Below, piece by piece: positions 54,596 through 64,000 of a DNA stretch of 64,000 nt. The DNA is from Bos javanicus. Its lineage: Eukaryota > Chordata > Mammalia > Artiodactyla > Bovidae. A program made the position numbers and the translations under genes. The DNA is taken from contig NC_083873.1 in the NCBI RefSeq assembly GCF_032452875.1, positions 75,947,987 to 76,011,986 on the forward strand. The letters run 5' to 3'. The first letter of the stretch is position 1. Every line of letters begins with the position of its first letter. Under the pieces are notes generated by a model. The model saw only the letters and a program-made list of their open reading frames with translations, searched no databases and was not told the origin of the DNA.

Positions 54596-55740
54596 AATAT
54601 ATCATTTAACTAGATTGCATGAACTATTAATAAATATGCCATTTAGATACAGAGATTGGCAGTGTAGATCTAAAAATATGACCTAACCATAAGCTGCCTG
54701 TAAAAATCTTACCTCAAATGTAATAATATTATTAGCATATTGAAGGTCAAAAGAGAGAGAACAACATACTATTAACTATGAATTAAAATAAAGCAAGAAT
54801 GGCTATACTATCATAAACAGTAGAATACAAAGAAAAAATTATCAGAGAGAGTGAAATAGTGTATAAACATAAAAGTATAAATCCACAGGGAAGATACAGC
54901 AATCTTACATGTGTATACATAAAACAACAGCACTGAAAACATGTAAGCAAAGATTAATCAAAAAATCTTTAACAACCTTTTCTCAACAATTGATAAGCTG
55001 GGAAATAGCAAAGAAATAGATCTTAAAGCAATATCAATCAACATAATTGACATTTATAGAACACTCCACTTAACAAGAGCAAATACACATACTTTTCCAG
55101 TGTCTATGAAAAATATACTGAAAGGGACAATAACATGAGTCATAAAATTTCAAACAAAATCAAATTGAAGATGCTTTCTGACCACTTATTGTAATCAAAC
55201 TAGAAATAAACCACATTATTAATAACAGGAACATTTCCAAACACTCTGAAATTAAATATCACATATGGATTATATATAAGTCAGCACACATGGATTATAA
55301 ATAATTCATTGGTCAGAGAGGAAATACAAGATAAATTTTAAAAAATACACATAATCGAATTAAAATGAAAATAGTACAAATTAAAATTTGTGAGATACAA
55401 TTAATCAGTACTGAGAAATTAGAATACTAAACACATACATTAGAAAATAGGAAAAATAGAAGTCAATAATCTAAGGTAACTCCTTGAGAAATTAGCAAAA
55501 GATCAGTAAAGTAAGTCCAAAACAAGCGGAAGGAAGAAAATAAGAACATTACAGTTAATGGTGAATAAATGAATTTCCCCCCATAAAATCAAGAAGAAGG
55601 CAAGGATGTTCATTATCTCTACTCTTTCTCAACATGGTGCTGGACATTCTAGCCAGTGCAATAAATCAAGATAGGAAAATAAAAGATATAGACATTGGAA
55701 AAAAGGAGTAAAACTTTTACTTAGGCCATTTCAAATAGTA

Positions 55741-55938
55741 AGTGAAGTCGCTCAGTTGTGTCCGACTCTTTGCAACCCCATGGACTGTAGCCTACCAGGC
55801 TCTTCTGTCCATGGGATTTTCCAGGCAATAGTACTGGAGTGGATTGCCATTTCCTTCACCATGAATCTTCCCGACCCAGGGATCGAACCCTGGTCTCCCG
55901 CATTGTAGACAGACGTGTTACCGTCTGAGCCACCAGGG
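55741..55938 (-). mobile_element. Bov-tA SINE, antisense, 13-bp TSD
   Basis: Reverse complement of a full Bov-tA with B-box-like 'gggatcgaaccctgg' (antisense). ATTTCAAATAGTA at 55728-55740 and 55939-55951 is a perfect TSD. Inserted in the L1M reverse-transcriptase region. Confidence 0.95.
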
Positions 55939-56133
55939 ATTTCAAATAGTACACACACACACAAAAATTTCCTAGAACTATGTCAGATCAGAAAGGTCAC
56001 AGGGTAAAAAGTAAACATTCAAAAATATATTGTAGTTTTATATACCAGCAATGAAGATGTGGACACTGAAATTAGAAATATTTACAATTTTTTAAAACTA
56101 AATATGAATTGTTAAACAAACCATGGCACAACT

Positions 56134-56425
56134 ATGTGCTGTGTGCTTAGTTGCTCAGTCATGTCTGACTGTGACCCCACCTTTGTCCATGGGAATTCTC
56201 CAAGCTAGAATATTAGAGTGGGTAGCCATTCCCTTCTTCATGGGATATTCCCAACCCAGGGATCGGACTCAGGTCTTGTACATTGTAGTCAGATTCTTTA
56301 CCACTGAGCCACCAGGGAAGGCCAAGAATACTGGAATGGGTAGCCTAGCCCTTCTCCAAGGGATTTTCCCAACCCAGGAATCCAACTGGGGTCTCCTGCA
56401 TTGCAGGTGGAGTCTTTAATAGCTG
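56134..56425 (-). mobile_element. Composite Bov-tA SINE with duplicated head region, antisense
   Basis: Same organisation as 8236-8570: a Bov-tA ending in a head ('gagccaccagggaaggcc', about 56322) followed by 'aagaatactggaatgggtagcc' and a second, partial head ('ttgcaggtggagtctttaatagctg'). The first body has a deletion between 'gtctgact' and 'gtgacccc'. The repeat of this joint at two distant sites suggests a subfamily. Confidence 0.83.
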
Positions 56426-56429
56426 TCAA

Positions 56430-56700
56430 TGGGAGGGATAAATTATTCATATGTGTTTATATGGATGAATCTCCTGGATGAATCTCCAGAAAATTTGCTA
56501 AATGAAAAATCCCAGGTTACATAATGCAAAATTTATGTAGCATCCTTGAAATGACAAAATTGCAGAAATAAAGAGATTAATGTTTTCAAGAGGTTATGGA
56601 AGGAGAAGTGGGTGTGGTTATAAAAGGGCAAGATCAGGGATTCTTGTGATGATGGAAATGTGTTGCATATTCTTACAATTCACTTTAACTTAACTTCGTT
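56430..56700 (+). mobile_element. L1M 3' UTR-like remnant, sense
   Basis: Segments 'tggatgaatctcc', 'catccttgaaatgacaaaattgcagaaat' and 'gaagtgggtgtggttataaaagggcaa...ggattcttgtgatgatgg' follow an L1M 3' UTR order. The next 500 bp (to about 57200) are not assigned, apart from the short L1 insertion at 56976. Confidence 0.55.
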
Positions 56701-56975
56701 TTTAAAATTTCTTAAAGAGTGACATCAACATGATGGCCAAATAACATGTCCCTAGTTTATATCCTCCATCGAAGAATGTCTGGGGATAGCATCTATCCCC
56801 AGACAATGTACTCGTCTGGGCACTGCAGGGTCCCAGGAGTTTACAAAACCCTGGTGTAGTCCAAAAACAAGGAAAATCATTTTGTGAAGACATGCCTACA
56901 CGTAGACTGCTAACTGATCCAGATCCCAACTATAAACCCAGAAACAGCTCCATACTCTATGAAAACTCAGCTACA

Positions 56976-57027
56976 CAACCTGGTAAAGCAATTATCATCC
57001 AATTAAAAATAAATTTTAAAAACTAGA
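56976..57027 (+). mobile_element. Ultra-short (52-bp) L1 3' end insertion with 15-bp TSD
   Basis: The insert reads 'gtaaagcaattatcatccaa' followed by an A-rich tail, matching the extreme 3' terminus of L1 (compare 'gcaattatactccaatta' at about 14312). It is flanked by perfect GAAAACTCAGCTACA repeats at 56961-56975 and 57028-57042. A few bases at the left (CAACCTG) are not L1-like. Confidence 0.88.
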
Positions 57028-57199
57028 GAAAACTCAGCTACAGCTCCATTAGGCTTTGGTTCTGTCATAAGCACCATATTTTAAGGGACCTGGGAAGACT
57101 CTCGCCAACTCATGCACTGGGAAATCAGATGTACAGACCTCAGTCCCACCGGTGGGTTCTGAAATGGACCTTGAGCTTTGACTTTAGTCTTGATAATGA

Positions 57200-58702
57200 T
57201 ACATTTTTTTTTATATGACACCAAAGCAACAAATCAAAAATAAACAAGTGAGACAATATCAAACTAAAAAGCTTCTGCACAAGAAATAAAGAAATAATCA
57301 ACAATGTAAAAAGAAAACAAGGAAACCTACAAATAGGAAAATTTTTTCTTGCAAAACATCTTTCTGATAAAGGTTAATGCCTGAAATATATAAGAAACTC
57401 ACAAAACTCAGTAAAAACCAAAAATTCCAATTAACAAGGGGCGGAGGATCTGAATAGACATTTTTCCCGAGGAAACACACAAATAACCGAAAGTACATGA
57501 AAAGGTGCTTTACATCACTAATCATCATGTAAATATAAATTAAAATCAAAATTAGATATCACTTTACACCTGTTGGTGGAGAAGGCAATGGCACCCCACT
57601 CCAGTACTCTTGCCTGGAAAATCCCACGGATGGAGGACCCTGGTAGGCTGCAGTCTATGGGGTCGCTAAGAGTCGGACACAACTGAGTGACTTCACTTTC
57701 ACTTTTCACTTTCATGCATTGGAGAAGGAAATGGCAACCCACTCCAGTGTTCTTGCCTGGAGAATCCCAGGGACGGGGGAGCCTGGTGGGCTGCCATCTA
57801 TGGGGTCGCACAGAGTTGGACACGACTGAAGTGACTTAGCAGCAGCAGCAGCACCTGTTAGAATAGCTATTATCAAAAAGACAATACATAAATATTGAAG
57901 GAATTAGGAGGAAATATTTGTGTACTGCTGGTGATAATCTAAATTAATACAGTCACTCTGCAAAGCAATATGGAAGTTCCTAAAAATTTAAAAATAGAAC
58001 TACCATATGATTCATTAATCCCACTTCTGAGTAAATATTTAAAGGAAATGAAATCACTATCATGAAAAGATATCTTTACCCCATATTCATTGCAGCCTGA
58101 GTCACAGTATCTAAGATATAACAATTTAAGTATCTGTCTACAGATGAATGGATAAAGAAGATGTGCAGTATAAATATATACAATGGAATATTTTCAGCTT
58201 GACAAATGATGAAAATTTTCCACTTATGATAACTCAGATGGACCTTTAGGGCATTATGCTAAGTGAAATAAGCCAAATAAAGAAAAATACTGTATAATCT
58301 CACTTATATGTGGAATCTAAAATAGCTTAAGTCATATAAACAGAAAAGAATGGTTTTTGACAGAGGTTGAGGTTTGGGGAGATGGGGAGATGTTATCAAA
58401 GGGTAAACTTTCAGTTATAAGATGAATAAGTTCTAAGGATCTAATGTACAGCATGGTGACTACAGTTAATAATACTTTATTTTATACATAAAAGTTCCTA
58501 AGAAATTAGATTTTAAATATTCTCACTATACACATGGGCAGTGATTATGTAAGGTGATGGAAATAATAACTAACTTTAGTGTGGTAATTGTTTTGCTGTA
58601 TATAATATATATATATATGTATATGCATCAAGTCACACATATACTTTATAATTACATAATACAATATCTCAGTAATTCTGGGAAAAATAAAAATAAAAGA
58701 TT
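57200..58702 (+). mobile_element. Ancient L1M ORF2 3' half and 3' UTR, sense
   Basis: Order: 'aaactaaaaagcttctgcaca', 'tgaatagacatttttcc', 'gcaatatggaagttcctaaaa', 'gcagcctgagtcacagtatc', 'gatgaatggataaagaagatgtg', 'gtggaatctaaaatagc', 'caaagggtaaactttcagttataag', 'gtacagcatggtgactac', ending 'ctgggaaaaataaaaataaaag'. This is the L1M C-terminus and 3' UTR. Interrupted by a Bov-A2 (57575-57851). A TA patch lies near 58600-58625. Confidence 0.8.
57575..57851 (+). mobile_element. Bov-A2 SINE, sense, 8-bp TSD
   Basis: Complete Bov-A2 with GCAGCAGCAGCAGCAC end. CACCTGTT at 57567-57574 and 57852-57859 is the TSD; the target 'cacctgttagaatagc' is L1M ORF2 sequence. Confidence 0.95.
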
Positions 58703-59203
58703 CTCTTTTTACTACATTGATAAAAAACCAAAATTAATATTTTTGCTGCAGGATAATTTTAATAAAGAAATAAAGAGGCAGGCTTTAGCAAATTGAAGAT
58801 TGCAATCAAGTGCTGATGATTTTTCTTACAAAAATAGCATAGTTTTGAAGAACAGCAATACACATTTCATGACATATATTTTCTCTTAAATCAAAGAGTT
58901 TTTAAATGTATTTTTAGTACTCTGACCACTAAACTTATATTGATAACATGGTAACGAAATTGGGAAGAAATTGTAATTAATATTGTACCATCTTTCTTTT
59001 TTTCGGAATGGGTCTTAACTGAAATAATTTGTTTAGAAAAAGTTTAATGGGAGAGACACATGGGCAGATAATGGAAATTTTTGCTCAGGAAAATTACAGT
59101 ATGATTAAGTAATTCACCATGTATCATAGGATCCTGATTCCTTACAATCTAAATTTAAAATACATATTATACACAATGCTAAAGGCAGTATGAAAGAAGC
59201 CTG
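58703..59203. other. AT-rich intergenic DNA, nothing recognised
   Basis: No repeats or frames that I can support. Confidence 0.5.
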
Positions 59204-59369
59204 AAAGTGAAGTTGCTCAGAGGCTCTGCCATCCATGGGATTTTCCAGGCAAGAATGCTGGAATGGGCTACCATTTCCTTTTCTAGGGGATCTTCCCAAC
59301 CCAGGGATCAAACCCAGGTCTCCTGCATTGCAGACAGATGCTTTACTCTCTGAGTCACTGGGGAAGCCC
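59204..59369 (-). mobile_element. Bov-tA SINE with internal deletion, antisense
   Basis: Reverse complement of Bov-tA in which 'gttgctcag' is joined directly to 'aggctctgcc', so about 35 bases of the body are missing. The head ends at 'cactggggaagccc'. Confidence 0.88.
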
Positions 59370-59403
59370 ATAATATTAAAGACAAATTATAGTATAGAAT
59401 CCA

Positions 59404-59450
59404 GGCTTCCCAGGTGGCGCTAGTGATAAAGAACCCACCTGCCAATGCAC
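59404..59450 (+). mobile_element. Bov-tA tRNA-like head only, sense
   Basis: About 47 bp GGCTTCCCAGGTGGCGCTAG through 'acccacctgccaatgcac' equal the 5' tRNA-Glu-derived head of Bov-tA and stop before the B box and body. Loss of the 3' part is the opposite of usual retroposon truncation, so a later deletion or recombination is likely. Confidence 0.8.
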
Positions 59451-62400
59451 AATTCTGTGTATATAAATTCTATCTCCTATGTACCAAACATGCAAATCAT
59501 TTTATTGACAAAGGAAATTTCTTTTAGAAATTTGAAAATAGAATCTAGAGTAATGAAAATAAAAGGTACAACATTATTTGCACTTTCAGTAGATATATGC
59601 AGTTAGTATCTATTACTGTAATTAACCTAAGGCATTCATAAGGAAAGTGAGCTAAAATTAACTACATAGGCACAGAATTGTTTAATCAAATTATGAAGAA
59701 CAAAATAACAATTTTTCCAATATCATATAACTAATTAGAGTAGGTGACACTTAACACACATGGGTATTATATTGGGCAAACCTTTTTGCTCTTTCCATAT
59801 TATGTGAAGCTCAAATAAAGGCCTCTTACTAAGTTTTAGAAATGAGACACACTGAAAATAGGACAAGAATTCACAAAATAGAAACCACTGACCAAAGAGA
59901 CTTTCTTTTCATGTCTCTCTTTTATTCCCACATTTATTTTCATTTATTTTAAAGCATCTCTACTTGTTTTTTGTCCTTTTACCTGGCTACCTGAATCATC
60001 AAGGAGGATTAATGTGACTTTGAACCACCATGAACTTCTTTTACCTTTTTCTCAGCACCCTTCCTACCTACGCAGGCTGAAGATGCTTTGAAGTCAATGG
60101 GCAGCCCACATCAGAGGTGATTAGTAGGGTTCAGAGCAAACAAAAATAGTTTCCTGACAAAGGCTCATACCTTTCCACAAATATCTCCAGCCTGGAGTGT
60201 CACAACTCTTTTCTAGAAAGCCAAGTTACTTACCTATTCAACTAAGCTCACTTTTAGTCCCTGTGCCTTAGATCCAAGTAAGGCTGTTTGTTTGACTGTT
60301 TGGGACAAATCTCTCTTTGGGTCACATACTAAACCATGAACTTTTCCTCTCAGGATCTCTCCCACAGTATGAGGCTATCTCTGTGTGTCACCCTTGATAG
60401 AATACTGTAAAAGGACCTGAAAAATGATGACATAGTAAAAGGGAAAATGTAGCTGCTGACAAGCACAAAAATGATGAGACAAATACATTTTGAGATGGTT
60501 GCTGAACCCTGACAGTTGACTGAAAGCTAATCAGGCAAAGCACCATGGCCAATGCCAAAAAGAATTCTGGCAGAGGAGAGGAGCACCTTCTAGTAATTAT
60601 GGGAGATTGAGTAGCAGTGTTGTAATTGAAAAAGGACCAGTTGTGTTCTGAACCTGCCTCTGCTGATCACTCCTGCATAGCTCTGGGCAAGATAATCTAC
60701 TTCTGCGAGCCTATTTCTTAATAAAAAAGATTCCAGGGAAGAAAATTTCTGTTTTCTTTCAGAATCTGATGATTAAAAAAAAAAAAGACTTTGCAAAATG
60801 TACTCATCCAAATGTTTTCATCATTATCACTGGTGCTGGAGATTGGTTGGGTTTTAAGGAAAATGAAGTAAAAGTAATCCACAAAGGACCATTACAAATA
60901 AAGAGAAAACAGGATACAAGACAAAAATAAATCAAGTGCTGTTTTTTAAGAAATGTCTCTAACATGAAAATGAGAACTGTAAAGTTGAGTAGCTGTAGCT
61001 AGTATTATATCATGTGCAAGAAGATACTGATTTGGGACAGAATGTCTTCCTGTACCTCACATATCATCCTGTCATCTGTAGATACTTCTATTTCAAACTC
61101 AGTGAAGATATTAAAAGAAAAAAAAATTTTCTGCCCAACTTTTCATACTGTTTTGATACTATTCTTTTTAGGGCAAAATAGGTACATGATTCTTGATATT
61201 TTTCTTATCAGCCTTTTAGCTATTTATAGGTCTAATTATTTATGATGCAAAGCTTATGATTAATGAATTCTTCAATACCTTACATGCATTTGGGTGACAC
61301 AGGAGGCAAAAATAGCATATTAAAAGCATAGAGCTGGAAATGTTGGCAACAGTTTTGGGCTTATATATGAATAAACAGAAACCTCAGCATACATACTTTT
61401 CATAAATACAAGTCAGAAATGATAGTGGAAATATCTGCTTTCTCCAGAAGCTAAGTGGTGAAAGTTTATTTTGATATGAATAAAAGTAATAAAATAATAA
61501 TAATAATATTATTGATAATAATATATTATATAATAATAATAATAAAAGTAATTACCTTATTCAGGGTAAGACAAATTCTAAACATATTCTATTTCATAAA
61601 TGTTAATCTAAACAAAATTCATAAATATGAGCGAAATATCTAGAAAATAAAAGTATAGAAAATTATCATTTAATTTGGGGGGATAAAAGCAGGCAAGGAA
61701 GAAAAATTCATCGCTCTAAAACATGGTAAATCTTTACATAACCAAATTAACACAGCAGTTTTAAGGAATACCGGTGTTTTGATAATGAGCATGACATGAA
61801 GAATAAGTCTCAAATGAGAAATTACTTTCTGTGAAAAAATGTTTCTGCAGTAAAATAATTGGTTTCTGAGTCAATACCTTTTTAAACAGTAATTAATGAG
61901 AACTACTGACAGTGGAGTTAAGAGAAAATGATATTCCTGGGTTAACTATGAGAAAAATCAGTTCATTCTCTCTGTTTATAGGCTGAAGTGTTAGTTGATT
62001 AAAGAAAAAAATGATGGAAAGAAAATAAAGTATAACTTTCTCAGAATTATATCATCATTACATTGCCCTATCTAAATAGAAAGTAGAGTCAGGATATAAG
62101 TATATTTCTTTTCTATGTTAATTAAATGAGTTTTACAATAATAGAAAGATTAATTCAGTATCAGAGTAGATTGCTGATTTCTAGTAGATTTCAGTGACAA
62201 AGGCAAATTAGAATTACTTCCAAAACTTACTTCTAAAATTTTTTCATATATTTTTCCACTATTATAAACTGAGACTTATATTTGGAGATCCTGAAAAATC
62301 TGTTATTTCTAATTTAAGTAACTCATCTGTTTCACTAGATTACCAATATACACCATATCAATAAATTTCTAAAATAAATTTGAAGTTTAAAGGAGAAAGA

Positions 62401-63033
62401 TGTTTCTACATACATTATGTCTATTATCTTTGAAAATGTAAATGCTTTAAAACATAAAAATGCTTAAAATTTATTGATTTATTAAATCCCTGCCTTCTGT
62501 GAATCAAAGGTAAATATAAAGAACCTGAATGGGTAACAAATCAATAACACATTAAACAAATTTTAAATCTTTTATTGCTTTACCCACAAGTCAATCAAAA
62601 TATATGTGTGATAAGAACTTTTAACATTTGTCATAAAAATAAGAAAATAGGAAGCAGTAAATAAGCTGTTATCTTTAGGCCATAATATAATTACACTGTA
62701 TCTTTTCCATTCACAAGCTATGTAGTGACAGTTTCCTAGGTATCTTTTTAAATGTATCCTCTAATTTTATCTCCATTGTGTAAGTGAGGAAACTAACACA
62801 CAAATAAGTTTGCTGATAAGAAAGATATTAATTCTCATATAAATTATAAATTAGTATGCTCTATTAGATCTACAACACCTATATTTCTTTATCTTGAGGG
62901 TTTAAACAATCTTCTTTTTCAATAGTAATCAAACTTCATAGGTAAGGAATTTGGATGGAATCAGGAAATTACCAATATGGAGAGTTTAACCAGGAGACTC
63001 TGAGTATAGAATTAGAAATAAGAGGAGTTTTTC
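59451..63033. other. Mostly unique AT-rich DNA
   Basis: About 3.6 kb with no young repeat recognised, apart from an AAT microsatellite (61487-61548). A patch at about 60000-60700 has more balanced composition but no supported exon. Intergenic. Confidence 0.5.
61487..61548. repeat. (AAT)n imperfect microsatellite
   Basis: Runs of AAT/TAA units interrupted by 'attattgataataatatattata'. It can form short AT hairpins. Confidence 0.9.
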
Positions 63034-63061
63034 ATTAAAAAAAAAAAAAAATCCCTCATGG

Positions 63062-63227
63062 ATGGGGGCCTTCCTTGGTTGTCCAGTGGTTAAGATTCCA
63101 TGCTCCCTGTGCAGGGGACCAGGGTTCGATCCCAAAGAATTAGAACCCACATGCTATACACAAATAAAAGCCCGCATGCTAAAACTAAAAGCAACTAAGA
63201 CCCAGTGCAGCTAAATGAATTTTTAAG
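63062..63227 (+). mobile_element. CHR-type tRNA-Glu-derived SINE, sense, 12-bp TSD
   Basis: Starts 'ggggccttccttggttgtcc', with an A-box-like TGGTTGTCCAGTGG (about 63076-63089) and a perfect B box GGTTCGATCCC (63123-63133), then the CHR-type body 'agaacccacatgctatac' and 'gcaactaagacccagtgcagc'. AATCCCTCATGG (63050-63061) and AATCCATCATGG (63228-63239) form a TSD with one mismatch. An A-run (about 63037-63051) lies just upstream. CHR SINEs are shared by whales, hippos and ruminants. Confidence 0.85.
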
Positions 63228-63296
63228 AATCCATCATGGCTAACCTTCTTTTTATTCATGAAGAGGGACAAAATCAGTTACAAGCAGACAGAGGAA

Positions 63297-63412
63297 TAAA
63301 GAGAGAAAGAGAGGGAGAGAAAGAAGGAAGGAAATAGGCAGGAAAGAACATGAATAAAGGAGGGAAGGAAGAAGTGAAGAAGAAGAAGTAGAAAGGAAAA
63401 GAGGGAGCAAGG
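63297..63412 (+). repeat. Purine (GA)-rich tract
   Basis: About 115 bp almost free of pyrimidines on the plus strand, built of GAGA, GAAG and AGGA units. It is a low-complexity tract with potential for triplex (H-DNA) formation. Confidence 0.88.
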
Positions 63413-63555
63413 GATTATTTATTCTATTGGACTTCTTTCAGTAAATTTTGTTTTAAATACTGAACCTGTATTTGAGGCTGATAGCCTTCTATTTCTGTGA
63501 CAATGACCACTTTGACATATTTTATAAAAGAGAAAAAATCATAAATATGAAGATA

Positions 63556-64000
63556 GTTCAGTTCAGTTCAGTCACTCAGTCATGTCCGACTCTTTGCGAC
63601 CCCATGAATCGCAGCATGCCAGGCCTCCCTGACCATCACCAACTCCCAGAGTTCACTCAGACTCACGTCCATCGAGTCAGTGATGCCATCCAGCCATCTC
63701 ATCCTCTATTGTCCCCTTCTCCTCCTGCCTGCAATCCCTCCCACCATCAGAGTCTTTTCCAATGAGTCAACCCTTCGCATGAGGTGGCCAAAGTACTGGA
63801 GTTTCAGCTTTAGCATCATTCCTTCCAAAGAAATCCCAGGACTGATCTCCTTTAGGATGAACTGGCTGGACCTCCTTGCAGTCCAAGGGACTCTCAAGAG
63901 TCTTCTCCAACACCACAGTTCAAAAGCATCAATTCTTCGGCGCTCAGCTTTCTTCACAGTCCAACTCTCACATCCATACATGACCAGTGGAAAAACTATA
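63556..64000 (-). mobile_element. BovB 3' part, antisense, cut by window edge
   Basis: Starts at the TTCAGTTCAGTTCAGTCACTC tail complement and runs to the window end. The minus-strand frame (63706-63981) reads YGCESWTVKKAERRRIDAFELWCWRRLLRVPWTARRSSQ and is still open, so this copy is little decayed. How far it extends cannot be seen. Confidence 0.93.

Larger units (their letters stand above)
52922..56115 (+). mobile_element. Ancient L1M ORF1/ORF2 carcass, sense, riddled with SINEs
   Basis: Continues the L1M that starts at 49557. Recognisable segments in order: end of ORF1 ('aatagactgaaaaataaatgaacagagcctc', 'gaaggtgaggctgacaaagtac', 'cagacctgccctaatagaatggc'), the inter-ORF region ('agacagtgataagttatct'), then ORF2 from the endonuclease ('cataattgacatttatagaacactccac') to the reverse transcriptase ('ggcaaggatgttcattatctctactc'). 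Frames are destroyed. Three SINEs lie inside it. Minor CA repeat at 55951-55963. Confidence 0.78.

Noticed and set aside
8236..57851. Many similar 120-280-bp units across the window, superficially array-like
   Set aside because: They are dispersed SINE copies in both orientations with individual TSDs, not a CRISPR or satellite array.

Overview
This window is mammalian, non-coding and dominated by retrotransposons. The repeat families identify it as a ruminant, most likely a bovid such as cattle. It holds many copies of the BovB (RTE-type) LINE, the ruminant SINEs Bov-tA and Bov-A2, young L1 copies with a bovid-type 3' UTR, one CHR-type tRNA-derived SINE, and older mammalian repeats (L2, MIR, MER20, MLT1, MLT2, L1M). 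I found no host protein-coding exon, tRNA, rRNA or CRISPR array. Every longer open reading frame I recognised is a piece of BovB or L1 reverse-transcriptase/endonuclease sequence or its antisense. By my mark-up about half of the window is recognisable mobile DNA; the rest is AT-rich intergenic sequence.

Layout. 0-6 kb: antisense BovB pieces, then the longest BovB copy (about 2.25-5.97 kb, + strand), which keeps a GC-rich 5' tandem block. 6-13.6 kb: AT-rich DNA with scattered SINEs, a MER20 DNA transposon and a MIR. 13.6-20.2 kb: L1 3' sequence, an L1 ORF2 carcass, BovB pieces, and a local duplication (copies about 1 kb apart) in which only the second copy received an antisense L1. 20-29.4 kb: a nested, internally inverted BovB, SINEs, and a 26-bp SINE fragment with its own target-site duplication. 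29-39.9 kb: L1 3' ends (one with 5' inversion), L2 and MLT1 remnants, two decayed BovB copies and several Bov-A2. 39.9-44.4 kb: the longest repeat-poor stretch. 44.4-59.5 kb: BovB copies, an MLT2 LTR split by an inverted L1 and a SINE, and an ancient L1M carcass that absorbed a 2.3-kb antisense BovB and several SINEs. 59.5-64 kb: mostly unique AT-rich DNA, a CHR-type SINE and an antisense BovB running off the end.

The elements form datable layers: L2/MIR/MER20/MLT/L1M are oldest, then older L1 and BovB, then Bov-tA, then Bov-A2, bovid L1 and the least decayed BovB. Many insertions keep visible target-site duplications (TSDs), so boundaries are often exact. No element here looks able to move on its own, because the LINE reading frames are broken or truncated. 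I did not find a new gene system. The most informative observations are structural: three insertions with 5' inversion, two ultra-short retropositions with intact TSDs, a duplication that preserves an L1 empty site, and the GC-rich 5' block of the longest BovB. Family names come from memory of consensus sequences and should be confirmed with a repeat-masking run.
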